DNA from: an uncultured Pelagibacteraceae bacterium
GTDB taxonomy: Bacteria > Pseudomonadota > Alphaproteobacteria > Pelagibacterales > Pelagibacteraceae
Reading direction: 5' to 3'
Assembly (NCBI GenBank): GCA_902613915.1
Contig: CACMJB010000001.1
Coordinates: 62,001-126,000 of the forward strand
DNA length: 64,000 nt
Made by a program: the position numbers and the translations under genes. The notes beneath the pieces were generated by a model. That model was not told the origin of the DNA. It worked only from the letters and a program-made list of their open reading frames with translations, and ran no database searches. This document shows, in pieces, positions 32,025-41,532 of the stretch (the stretch's first letter is position 1; the number at the start of each line of letters is the position of its first letter).

Positions 32025-32570
32025 ATGATACAAACAGAAACTACGCCAAATCCTGATTCACTTAAATTTTTATCAGATAACGTGATTTCAGCTGCTGGAA
32101 CAGAAGAGTTTCATAAAAGTAAAAAAAATGAAATAACAAATCCTTTTATTAAAGAATTGTTAAACTTTGGAGGCGTAGAATTAATACTTCTTTCAAAGAA
32201 TTTTTTATCTGTAAAAAAAACAAAAGAAGTCTCATGGGAAGAATTAAAGCCTATGGTTATTTCACATTTAAATGACTATTTTGAAAAAAATAATCAGCCA
32301 ATTTTGACAGATAAAAACTTAGATAAAAAAACTAACATTAAAGACGAAACTGTTAATAAAATTCTAGATGTTTTAGATACAAAAATAAGACCAGCTGTGG
32401 CAAGAGATGGTGGTGATATAAAATTTAGGTCGTTTGAAAATGGTGTTGTTAAAGTTGAACTTCAGGGGAGTTGCTCTGGCTGCCCAAGCTCATTAATGAC
32501 ACTTAAACAAGGGGTTCAAAACTTACTTAAACATTATGTTAAAGAAGTGAACTCAGTAGAGGCTATCTAG
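32025..32570 (+). CDS. NfuA/NifU-like Fe-S scaffold protein
   Basis: N-terminal Nfu domain TETTPNPDSLKFL; C-terminal GSCSGCPSSLMTLKQGV CxxC motif. Confidence 0.93.
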   Translation: MIQTETTPNPDSLKFLSDNVISAAGTEEFHKSKKNEITNPFIKELLNFGGVELILLSKNFLSVKKTKEVSWEELKPMVISHLNDYFEKNNQPILTDKNLDKKTNIKDETVNKILDVLDTKIRPAVARDGGDIKFRSFENGVVKVELQGSCSGCPSSLMTLKQGVQNLLKHYVKEVNSVEAI

Positions 32571-32571
32571 T

Positions 32572-34095
32572 ATGAAAAAAAAATTAAGTTATAGAGACAA
32601 ACTCATCGAGTTAGCTTACATTTATGATGTTAAAGAAATTAAAGAATATCAGAAAAGTAGAAAAAGCTTAACTTCCGGACAACTAGAGTTAATTTTAAAA
32701 AAAAATAAAATAATTATTCCAAAAGATTTTAAATCTAATTTTTTCAAAGATACTTTTGTAAAGCCAATTTCAAAAGCGAAATCAAATTTAATAGAATTTA
32801 AAGAGGATCAAATAAAAGCAAAAAATAGATTATTTAGAAAAGCTGAGAATTTAAAACATGATACTAAAAGAAATATTAATAGATCACTACAAAATGCATG
32901 GACTGGTTTAGGAAAAGTTGGATTAAATTTTTTAAACATTATTCCAGAATTAGGTAAAGTTGTTTACGCTTTTTTTGGAGATTTATTTACAAATATATTC
33001 AATGCAATTTACAATCAGCAAATAGATCCAAAAAAAGCAAGAAATGTAATTATAGGATTCTTTCTAATCGTTTTTGCTACATCTATAACAATAAGCGCTG
33101 TTAATTACTTTGGAGACGGTGAAGCAATAAAAAAAACAGAAGTTAAAAAACCAGAAGTAAAAAAAGAAGTTAAAAAAGAAGTAAAAAAAGAAGTTAAAAA
33201 AGAAGTTAAAAAACCAGAAGTTAAAAAACCAGAAGTTAAAAAAGAAGTTAAAAAAGAAGTTAAAAAACCTGAGCTAAAAGTTAAAAGAAAAGATGTAAAT
33301 GAAGTAGTTCTTCCGAACCTAAATTTAAAAACTGAAACAGTTTTAAACCTTTTCAAAGACGTTGATTACACTTTAAGTAACGTAAGAGTACAAAAACTTG
33401 TTAAACCAATTTATTTTACACAATTTCCCAGAGACCTTGAGACTATTCAAAGCTCAAAATTAAAAAAAGAAACATTTATACAAATTGTATTGCCCCTAGT
33501 TGTTGCAGAGAATGAGAGAATATTAGAAGATAGGGAAAAATTAAAACTTCTGTCTAATAAAAAATTTACAACTGATTTAGAGAAACAATGGTTAAGACAA
33601 AAACTCTTGGAGTATAAAGTTAAAAAGGGTGACTTAAATGAATTAATGATTAGAATGGATATAATTCCAGCCTCAATAGCTCTAGCACAAGCAGCAAAAG
33701 AAAGTGGATGGGGTACATCTAGATTTGCACTAGAGGGTAATGCTATTTATGGACAATGGACTTGGAGCGGACAAGGAATTGCACCCTTAGACAGAGACAG
33801 TAATAAAAATCATAAAATCCTTAAATTTCCAATATTAAGAGCTTCGGTAAAAGCTTATAAAAACAATCTTAACACTCATAAGGGCTATAAAGCTTTCCGA
33901 GATAAAAGAGCAAAGTTAAGAGAAAAAAATAAAAATATTAAAGGCTTAGAATTAACAGAAACATTAAAAAATTATGCTCAAACAGGTTCTGAATATACAA
34001 AAATCTTAAATCAAATTATTACTCAAAATAGATTAACTGACTTTGAGCCCGTGAAATTAGTTGGTTCTGTAAAACAAATAGAATTAAGTTCTTAA
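32572..34095 (+). CDS. Membrane-anchored Bax-like glucosaminidase-domain protein with Lys/Glu repeat linker
   Basis: TM segment NVIIGFFLIVFATSITISAV, (K/P)EVKK repeat, C-terminal IIPASIALAQAAKESGWGTSRFALEGNAIYGQWTW. Confidence 0.82.
   Translation: MKKKLSYRDKLIELAYIYDVKEIKEYQKSRKSLTSGQLELILKKNKIIIPKDFKSNFFKDTFVKPISKAKSNLIEFKEDQIKAKNRLFRKAENLKHDTKRNINRSLQNAWTGLGKVGLNFLNIIPELGKVVYAFFGDLFTNIFNAIYNQQIDPKKARNVIIGFFLIVFATSITISAVNYFGDGEAIKKTEVKKPEVKKEVKKEVKKEVKKEVKKPEVKKPEVKKEVKKEVKKPELKVKRKDVNEVVLPNLNLKTETVLNLFKDVDYTLSNVRVQKLVKPIYFTQFPRDLETIQSSKLKKETFIQIVLPLVVAENERILEDREKLKLLSNKKFTTDLEKQWLRQKLLEYKVKKGDLNELMIRMDIIPASIALAQAAKESGWGTSRFALEGNAIYGQWTWSGQGIAPLDRDSNKNHKILKFPILRASVKAYKNNLNTHKGYKAFRDKRAKLREKNKNIKGLELTETLKNYAQTGSEYTKILNQIITQNRLTDFEPVKLVGSVKQIELSS
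33139..33276 (+). repeat. In-frame 12-nt tandem repeat encoding EVKK / EVKKP
   Basis: Repeated gaagttaaaaaa / gaagttaaaaaacca units read directly from the sequence. Confidence 0.9.
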
Positions 34096-35151
34096 TTATT
34101 TATCGCTAACTACAAACTGAATACCAAGCCAACGCCAAAAACCACTTGGATCTCTGAGTGAACAGTTAATTCTTCCTCTCTCACCAATAAATTTCTCATT
34201 GATATTAATTTTTAAATTAGTTTCATTTAAAAAAATTATGTCGGACTGTCTCCATTTATCCCCTTCGTTTGAAAAACAATTTAAAGATTTTAAATTTTTG
34301 ATACCGTCATAAAATTCAATCTCAACATCTGGAGGATTTTGACTTTGTAAAAGATATTTTTCTTCTGGTAGAACCTTTTTATATTTGAAAGGAAGTGTTT
34401 TCATTAAAGATTTAAACCTTTTAATTTCACCGTATTTTTCATTAATTGGAAATCTAGGAAACTCATAGAAGTCTTTGGTTTCGTCCATTACACCAGAATG
34501 CTGCCCGAAAGCATATTTAAAATTTAAAGATTTTATTATTTCTTTAAATTCAATACTATATTCTCCAAAAGGGTAAGAAAAAAAATTAGAATTTCTACCA
34601 AGTTCCTTTTTAAAAATTGATATGGATTTTTCAATATCACTTTTTATAAGTTCACTTTTTTCTTCAACTAAATATTCATGTGTGTGACTGTGATTTCCAA
34701 TTTCAACAAAATTTTCCTTGCTAATTTCTCTAATCTGATCCCATGTCATATAATTAAAAGCACCAACTTCTCTTGTGCTTACAAATAAAATGAAAGGAAT
34801 TTTCTTTTTTTTTAGTATAGGCCAAGCATTTTCATAAAAAGATGAAAACCCATCATCAATAGTTAAAAGTATTTTTCTTTGAGATTTATTATTTTTTAGT
34901 TCATTTTCAAAATTTTTAGGATTAATAAAATTGATATTATTTTCTTCAATAATTTTAATATGTTCTAAAAAATCATTCATCCTAATATTTGTAGATGGGT
35001 ATTTATTTTCATCGAACCTATGATACATCAAAGAAATTATACCGTAATCTTCTATATTTTGAGATGGTGTGTTTGAATATAAATAGCTTTGAAAAGTTAA
35101 AAAAGTTATAGATAAACTTATGATAAAAGATTTTATAATATTAAATTGCAT
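34096..35151 (-). CDS. Secreted polysaccharide deacetylase (NodB-like)
   Basis: Signal peptide; LLTIDDGFSSFYENAWPIL, EIGNHSHTHEYL; start taken as ATG at 35151 (listed 35157 is TTG). Confidence 0.85.
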   Translation of the reverse strand: MQFNIIKSFIISLSITFLTFQSYLYSNTPSQNIEDYGIISLMYHRFDENKYPSTNIRMNDFLEHIKIIEENNINFINPKNFENELKNNKSQRKILLTIDDGFSSFYENAWPILKKKKIPFILFVSTREVGAFNYMTWDQIREISKENFVEIGNHSHTHEYLVEEKSELIKSDIEKSISIFKKELGRNSNFFSYPFGEYSIEFKEIIKSLNFKYAFGQHSGVMDETKDFYEFPRFPINEKYGEIKRFKSLMKTLPFKYKKVLPEEKYLLQSQNPPDVEIEFYDGIKNLKSLNCFSNEGDKWRQSDIIFLNETNLKININEKFIGERGRINCSLRDPSGFWRWLGIQFVVSDK

Positions 35152-35503
35152 TGGCAAAGATGATAAGATTGGTTTGCGTATAAATGAAAATTTTTACATT
35201 CATGAACTAGATTATAAAATTAATAATAATGATCAACTTGTATCGAACATATTAAATCTACTAAAAAAATACAAAGTAAATATAAATAATAAATTTTCTA
35301 TAATTGTTAATATTGGTCCAGGGAGCTTTTCTTCAATTAGAACGTCTCTATCAGTTGCAAAAGGAATGAAAATATCAAAAAATATAAATTTATATGGATT
35401 TAAAAATTCAGATTTAAAGCAATTTGACCTTGCAAATATTGAACTTTTGATAGGTAAAGGATTAATACAAAATAAATTGATTAAACCAATATATTTAAGT
35501 TAA
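35120..35503 (+). CDS. tsaB: TsaB-like t6A biosynthesis protein, short form
   Basis: VNIGPGSFSSIRTSLSVAKGMK matches the TsaB GPGSFTGLRIGLAVAKG motif; upstream of fur. Confidence 0.72.
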   Translation: MIKDFIILNCIGKDDKIGLRINENFYIHELDYKINNNDQLVSNILNLLKKYKVNINNKFSIIVNIGPGSFSSIRTSLSVAKGMKISKNINLYGFKNSDLKQFDLANIELLIGKGLIQNKLIKPIYLS

Positions 35504-35513
35504 ATTGCTTTGA

Positions 35514-35933
35514 ATGAATTCGATAGAGGAAAAATGTTTAAAAAAAGGTGTCAGGCTTACTGATCAAAGAAAAACTATTGCGAAAGTGATTTCTGAGTCC
35601 AAAGAAGTTTATGGCTCAAAAGACCACCCTGATGTAGATGAGTTACACAAAAGAGTCACTGCTATAGATAATAAAATAAGTATTGCCACAGTTTATAGAA
35701 CAGTTAAACTTTTTGAAGAAGCTGGAATTTTAGTTAAGCATGATTTTAAAGCTGGAAAGGCCAGGTATGAAATAAATGATGATCACAATCATTTAATAGA
35801 TATAAATAGTGGTGAAATTATTGAGTTCGTCGATAAAGATATTGAGGAACTTCAAGAAAAAATTGCAAAAAAATTAGGTTATAATCTTGTAGACCATAAA
35901 CTTGAACTTTATGGTTCTAAAATAAAAAAATAA
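35514..35933 (+). CDS. fur: Fur-family transcriptional regulator
   Basis: GVRLTDQRKTIAKVI, KISIATVYRTVKLFEEAGIL, DHNHLID. Confidence 0.9.
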   Translation: MNSIEEKCLKKGVRLTDQRKTIAKVISESKEVYGSKDHPDVDELHKRVTAIDNKISIATVYRTVKLFEEAGILVKHDFKAGKARYEINDDHNHLIDINSGEIIEFVDKDIEELQEKIAKKLGYNLVDHKLELYGSKIKK

Positions 35934-35934
35934 C

Positions 35935-37269
35935 TTGCTTAAAAAAATATTCATTAAAACTTTTGGATGTCAAATGAATGAATACGATAGCAATCGTATT
36001 TATGATCTAACAAAAAAAATAAATTATCTTAAAACAGAAAATTTAGCTGAAGCTAACTGCTATATTTTGAATACTTGCCATATCAGAGAAAAAGCAACAG
36101 ATAAAGTTTATCACGATATAGGTAGGTTAAAAAAACAATTTAGAAAAAAAACAAAACCAATAGTAGTTGTAACTGGTTGTGTTGCGCAAGCAGAGGGAGA
36201 CATACTATTAAAAAAAGAAAAATATATTGATGCTGTAATTGGACCGCAATCATTTCACGAAATAAATAAAATAATTTTAGATTTAGAAAAAAAACAAAAA
36301 TCAATCAATTTCACTGAATTTGATGTAATTGAAAAATTTGATAGTCTCAGTTCTTTAAAAAATTCGTGTAATAAAATTTCATCTTTTTTAACAATACAAG
36401 AAGGTTGTGATAAATTTTGTAAGTTTTGTGTTGTTCCTTATACAAGGGGCTCAGAGTATTCAAGGTCATTAAAAGAATTAATTGAGGAAGCAAAACAACT
36501 AGTTACGAATGGCGCAAAAGAAATCACTCTCTTGGGACAAAATGTAAATGCTTACAATTTTGAAGGTAAAAAACTTTCAGATTTGATATTTGAAATATCA
36601 AAAATTAAGGAATTAAAAAGAATTAGATATACAACATCACACCCAAAGGATTTTACACAAGACTTAATTAATGCTCATAAAGATTGTGAAAAATTAATGC
36701 CATTAATTCATTTACCAGTTCAAAGCGGATCAAATAAAATTTTAGAGGCTATGAATAGAAAACATACAATTGAAGAATACCAAAAAATAATTGAGAAATT
36801 AAAAATAGTTAATTCTAATATAAAATTTTCTAGTGATTTTATAATTGGATATCCTGGAGAAACTTTGGAAGATTATAAACAAACTGAAAAATTAATAAAA
36901 AATGTGAAATATATAAATTCTTACTCATTTATTTTCAGTGCAAGACCAGGTACACCTGCTTTTAAATTAGAAAAAGTTTATCAATCTGAAGCAAAGAAAA
37001 GATTAATAAGTTTTCAAAGTATTGCGGAACAAATTAAAACAAAATATAGGGAAACCTTGATTGGTGGAATTTCTAATGTCTTATTTGAAAATAAAACTAA
37101 AGAAGGAAATAAATATTTTGGTAGAGATGAATATTTGAATTCTGTGATAGTAAAAAGTAATGAAAGTTTGGTTGGAAAAATCAAAAAAGTGAAAATTGTT
37201 AATGGAAACCATAACACCTTATATGGTGAAGTACTTTCTAATTTAAATCAAAATAATTATGCTGCATAA
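35935..37269 (+). CDS. miaB: tRNA-2-methylthio-N6-dimethylallyladenosine synthase MiaB (TTG start)
   Basis: TFGCQMNEYDS, radical-SAM CDKFCKFCVVPYTRG, TRAM domain. Confidence 0.96.
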   Translation: MLKKIFIKTFGCQMNEYDSNRIYDLTKKINYLKTENLAEANCYILNTCHIREKATDKVYHDIGRLKKQFRKKTKPIVVVTGCVAQAEGDILLKKEKYIDAVIGPQSFHEINKIILDLEKKQKSINFTEFDVIEKFDSLSSLKNSCNKISSFLTIQEGCDKFCKFCVVPYTRGSEYSRSLKELIEEAKQLVTNGAKEITLLGQNVNAYNFEGKKLSDLIFEISKIKELKRIRYTTSHPKDFTQDLINAHKDCEKLMPLIHLPVQSGSNKILEAMNRKHTIEEYQKIIEKLKIVNSNIKFSSDFIIGYPGETLEDYKQTEKLIKNVKYINSYSFIFSARPGTPAFKLEKVYQSEAKKRLISFQSIAEQIKTKYRETLIGGISNVLFENKTKEGNKYFGRDEYLNSVIVKSNESLVGKIKKVKIVNGNHNTLYGEVLSNLNQNNYAA

Positions 37270-37276
37270 AAAATAG

Positions 37277-38281
37277 ATGTCAGAAATAAGCAAAATAGAA
37301 CAAAACCTGATTATAAAAAAAATTGATAATCAGACGGTTAATATCTCAATTAATGATAATGAGATGTTAATGTCGATTGTAGGTCAGTTTGATCAAAATC
37401 TAAAACATCTTTCAAAATTAACGAAAACCGACATTTATTTCAGAGGTAATTCAATTACATGCAAGGGTAATAAAGAAAATACAAACATTTTTTGTGAGGC
37501 AATTAAATTTTTGATAAATAAATATATTTTGACAAATATAATAGAAAAAGGAGATATAATTTTATCTGTGAAAGAAAATATTGAAATAGAGAAGTCTAAC
37601 GTTAAATCTTTTAAACAACTAATTAAAACTCCTAGAAAATCAGTTATAGCTAGATCAGAAAAACAATCTGATTATATTAAAGCACTTAAAGAAAATGATA
37701 TTGTAATGTCATTAGGACCAGCTGGAACTGGAAAAAGTTTTCTAGCAGTTTCAGTAGGTGTGACTTTATTAATGGAAAAGAAAATTGAAAGAGTCATCTT
37801 ATCTAGACCAGCTGTTGAAGCAGGAGAGAAGCTTGGATTCTTACCTGGCGACATGAAAGAAAAAGTAGATCCGTATCTGAGACCACTTTACGATGCTTTA
37901 TATGAACTATTTGGCGCAGATAAAATAGATAAGAAAATTGAGTCAGGAGAAATTGAAATAGCACCACTAGCATTTATGAGAGGAAGAACTTTAAAAAACT
38001 GTTTTGCAATTTTAGACGAAGCTCAAAATGCTACAGAAACTCAAATTAAAATGTTTTTGACACGTATTGGTGAAAATTCAAAATTAGTTGTTAACGGCGA
38101 TCCTAGCCAAATAGATTTATTAAATAAATCTCACTCTGGTCTAATCAAATCAAGAGAAATTCTTAAAGATTTAAAAGAAATTAAAATTATAGAATTTGAC
38201 CACAATGATGTTGTTAGACATCCTTTAGTTTCGAAGATTATTAGAGCTTATCAAAAAAAAAGCACTGATGATAAAAGTTAA
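37277..38281 (+). CDS. phoH: PhoH-family protein
   Basis: SLGPAGTGKSFLAVSVG, RPAVEAGEKLGFLPGDMKEKVDPYLRPLYDAL. Confidence 0.95.
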   Translation: MSEISKIEQNLIIKKIDNQTVNISINDNEMLMSIVGQFDQNLKHLSKLTKTDIYFRGNSITCKGNKENTNIFCEAIKFLINKYILTNIIEKGDIILSVKENIEIEKSNVKSFKQLIKTPRKSVIARSEKQSDYIKALKENDIVMSLGPAGTGKSFLAVSVGVTLLMEKKIERVILSRPAVEAGEKLGFLPGDMKEKVDPYLRPLYDALYELFGADKIDKKIESGEIEIAPLAFMRGRTLKNCFAILDEAQNATETQIKMFLTRIGENSKLVVNGDPSQIDLLNKSHSGLIKSREILKDLKEIKIIEFDHNDVVRHPLVSKIIRAYQKKSTDDKS

Positions 38282-38735
38282 TGTAATAACAAAAAACACA
38301 AGTTGGTTTAAATATATCAAAAAGCCAAATGAATATATTAATAGAAAAATTAATAAACTAAATACAAAAAATAATCAGCCGAAAAAAAAAAATATTTATT
38401 GTACTTTGTTATTATCAGGAGAAAAAGAGATTAAGTATTTAAATAAGAAATTTAGAAAAAAAAATAAATCAACCGATGTACTTTCATTTCCCTTTTATCC
38501 AAAAAAAGAATTACAAAGAAGATTAATCACTGAAAAAGAAATTTATATTGGTGATATAATTATTAATTTAAATAAGATCAAAAATAAAAAAAAAATAAAA
38601 AATTTTAAAACTGAATTTGATAGTTTGTGGATACATGGCTTAGTCCATTTGTTTGGACATGATCATATAAAAGAAAAAGATTATCTAGTTATGAACAAAA
38701 TAGAAAAAAAATATTCTAGGTTCATTAATGATTAA
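38268..38735 (+). CDS. ybeY: Endoribonuclease YbeY
   Basis: STDVLSFPFYP, HGLVHLFGHDH metal-binding motif. Confidence 0.94.
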   Translation: MIKVNVITKNTSWFKYIKKPNEYINRKINKLNTKNNQPKKKNIYCTLLLSGEKEIKYLNKKFRKKNKSTDVLSFPFYPKKELQRRLITEKEIYIGDIIINLNKIKNKKKIKNFKTEFDSLWIHGLVHLFGHDHIKEKDYLVMNKIEKKYSRFIND

Positions 38736-40290
38736 AAGATTATTTGATAACCGTCTCTTTATATTATTTATTTTTCCTTTTATAATAGGTTCTCTATCAG
38801 TTTTATCTTTTCAGCCTTTTAATTTTACAATAATTAATTTCGTAATTTTCCCACTTTTTTTTTATATAATAGTCTACGTTTCAAAAAAATCTCAATCAGT
38901 TTATAGAAAGAAACCTCATAAAATTAATTTATTTACAGTTGGATTAGCTTTCGGTTTTGGTTTTTATATAAGCGGTGTTTCTTGGATTGTTAATTCATTA
39001 ACATTTGATGAAAGTTTTAGAATTTTAATTCCATTTGGGCTAATTTTTATACCACTGTTCCTAAGCTTATTTATGGCCATCCCAATTATATTAATTGGCA
39101 GTAGTTTAAGATTTAATTTATCATCATTAGTCATTTTCTCAGGCACTTTAGCTTTTTCAGATTACTTGAGAGCAAAGTTATTAACTGGGTTCCCATGGAA
39201 TTTATGGGCCTATAGCACATCTTGGTTAATAGAAATTGTACAAATTTTAAATCATATAGGACTTTATGCTTATAACTTAATTGTTGTGACGTTGTTTACC
39301 CTGCCAATAATTATCTTATTTAGAATTAGTACAAATAAAAAAATATTATTATTATTTTCAGCAACATTATTTGTTTTAAGTCTATTTATTTATGGAAATT
39401 ATATCATAAACAAAAATAAAAGATTTTTACTAACCGTAAAAAATAAACAGTTAATAAAAGTAATTTCACCTAATTTTGAATTAAAATACGATTTAAGTAA
39501 AAATGAAATTGAAGAAAGATTTAAAAAAATAATTAGATATAGCGAACCAAATAAAGAAAAAAAAACGTTATTTATATGGCCTGAGGGGGCATTTAGTGGT
39601 TACAGTTATAGTGATATTTTGATCTTTAAAGAGCTTATAAAAAAAAACTTTTCTAAAAATCATTTCATAATTTTAGGGTCTAACAAATTAGATCTTAAAT
39701 CAGGTCAATATTTTAATAGCATGATAGTTGTAGACAATAATTTTGAAATTATTGGCAATTATAATAAAAGAAAACTCGTTCCTTTTGGTGAATTTCTACC
39801 ATTTGAAAATTTTTTAAATAACTTTGGTTTTAAAAAAATTACTGAGGGACACGGTTCTTTTTTAAAAGGTAAAATCAATAAAAATCTTTCTATAAACAAT
39901 TTTAATATTTTACCGTTAATTTGTTATGAAATTATTTTCACAGAATTTATCCAAAAATCAAAAAAAGAAACAAATTTAATTATTAACATATCTGAGGATG
40001 GCTGGTTTGGGAATACAATCGGTCCTGACCAACATTTTGCTAAATCAATCTTTAGAGCTGTAGAAAACAATACTTTTCTAATAAGATCAGCTAATAAAGG
40101 AATTAGTGCTATAATAGACAATAAAGGAAATGTAATTAAGCAATTGGATCGTCATGAGGCAGGCAATATCGAGTTAGAAATACCGTTAATAAAATCAAAA
40201 AAAAATAAAAATGATTTGATATTTTTCAGTCTTTTAATTACATATCTTTTAATCTTTTTTATTTACAAAAAAAAAAATGCAAAAAAGTAA
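38728..40290 (+). CDS. lnt: Apolipoprotein N-acyltransferase
   Basis: Multi-TM N-terminus and nitrilase-like domain ([34 protein letters not shown]). Confidence 0.94.
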   Translation: MIKRLFDNRLFILFIFPFIIGSLSVLSFQPFNFTIINFVIFPLFFYIIVYVSKKSQSVYRKKPHKINLFTVGLAFGFGFYISGVSWIVNSLTFDESFRILIPFGLIFIPLFLSLFMAIPIILIGSSLRFNLSSLVIFSGTLAFSDYLRAKLLTGFPWNLWAYSTSWLIEIVQILNHIGLYAYNLIVVTLFTLPIIILFRISTNKKILLLFSATLFVLSLFIYGNYIINKNKRFLLTVKNKQLIKVISPNFELKYDLSKNEIEERFKKIIRYSEPNKEKKTLFIWPEGAFSGYSYSDILIFKELIKKNFSKNHFIILGSNKLDLKSGQYFNSMIVVDNNFEIIGNYNKRKLVPFGEFLPFENFLNNFGFKKITEGHGSFLKGKINKNLSINNFNILPLICYEIIFTEFIQKSKKETNLIINISEDGWFGNTIGPDQHFAKSIFRAVENNTFLIRSANKGISAIIDNKGNVIKQLDRHEAGNIELEIPLIKSKKNKNDLIFFSLLITYLLIFFIYKKKNAKK

Positions 40291-41440
40291 TTATTTATTT
40301 ACAAGCGAGTCTGTTTCGGAAGGCCATCCTGACAAAGTTTGTGATCGAATATCTGATATGGTTGTGGATTCTTATTTATCTAAAGATCCAGTTTCAAGAG
40401 TAGCATGTGAAACACTTACTACTACAAATAAAGTTGTTTTAGCAGGAGAAACAAGAGGACCAAAAATTGAAAAAGAAGAATTAATTTCTAAAGTGAGAAA
40501 TTGCATTAAAGATATCGGTTATGACCAAGATGGATTTAGTTGGAAAACAGTAAATATTGAAACATTTCTTCACGAACAATCAAAAGATATTGCGATGGGA
40601 GTCGATTCTAAAGAAAATAAAGATGAAGGAGCTGGTGACCAAGGCATAATGTTTGGTTATGCATGTAATGAAACAGAGGAATTAATGCCCGCACCTATAC
40701 ATTACTCACATAAAATTTTAAGACTGATGGCGGAGGACAGAAAAAAAGGCACGCTCAAAGGTATTGAACCTGACTCAAAAAGCCAAGTAACAATGTTATA
40801 TGAAAATAAAAAGCCAGTTAAGGTTACATCTGTAGTCATATCAACACAACATTCTAAGAACTTAAATCAAGAAAAAGTAAGAGAGGCAATAATTCCATAT
40901 ATTAAAAAATCAATACCAGAAAATTTTTTAACAGATCTTAATAAAAAAGAAGTTTATATAAATCCTACAGGACAATTTATTATTGGAGGACCTGATGGAG
41001 ATACTGGTCTTACAGGTAGAAAAATTATCGTTGACACATATGGAGGGGCCGCACCACATGGTGGAGGAGCTTTTTCAGGAAAAGATCCTACTAAAGTTGA
41101 TAGGTCTGCTGCTTACGCTTCAAGATACTTAGCAAAAAATATTGTTGCAGCAGGTGTCTCGGAAAGATGTTTAATACAATTAGCTTACGCTATTGGTGTT
41201 TCTAAACCTTTATCAATTTTTATAAAATTAGCTAATGGGGACGAAAGTAAAACCGAAAAAGTAAAAAAAATAATAGAAGAAAATTTTAATTTATCTCCTA
41301 GAGGTATTAGAGAAATGTTAAAATTGAACAATCCCATTTATGAAATTACTTCTTCTTATGGGCACTTTGGAAGAAAGCCAACAAATAAAGGGGAATTTAC
41401 TTGGGAAAAAACTGATAAAATAGATTTATTTAGATTGTAA
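40277..41440 (+). CDS. metK: S-adenosylmethionine synthetase
   Basis: [47 protein letters not shown]. Confidence 0.99.
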   Translation: MQKSNYLFTSESVSEGHPDKVCDRISDMVVDSYLSKDPVSRVACETLTTTNKVVLAGETRGPKIEKEELISKVRNCIKDIGYDQDGFSWKTVNIETFLHEQSKDIAMGVDSKENKDEGAGDQGIMFGYACNETEELMPAPIHYSHKILRLMAEDRKKGTLKGIEPDSKSQVTMLYENKKPVKVTSVVISTQHSKNLNQEKVREAIIPYIKKSIPENFLTDLNKKEVYINPTGQFIIGGPDGDTGLTGRKIIVDTYGGAAPHGGGAFSGKDPTKVDRSAAYASRYLAKNIVAAGVSERCLIQLAYAIGVSKPLSIFIKLANGDESKTEKVKKIIEENFNLSPRGIREMLKLNNPIYEITSSYGHFGRKPTNKGEFTWEKTDKIDLFRL

Positions 41441-41493
41441 TCTTGAAAAAACCTCAAAATTCTTTTAATAATTCGGTAAATAATTAAAAATTC

Positions 41494-41520
41494 AAAATGG
41501 GCACTAGCCCATTTTTTTTT
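41494..41520 (+). terminator. Intrinsic terminator/attenuator between metK and nusA
   Basis: AAAATGGGC-acta-GCCCATTTT followed by a T tract; 9-bp perfect stem, ending 13 nt before the nusA ATG. Confidence 0.85.
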
Positions 41521-41532
41521 AGGTGATAACTA

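Noticed and set aside
33105-33356. Minus-strand ORF with TSFLTS repeats
   Set aside because: Exact complement of the EVKK repeat inside the glucosaminidase gene; no independent coding evidence.
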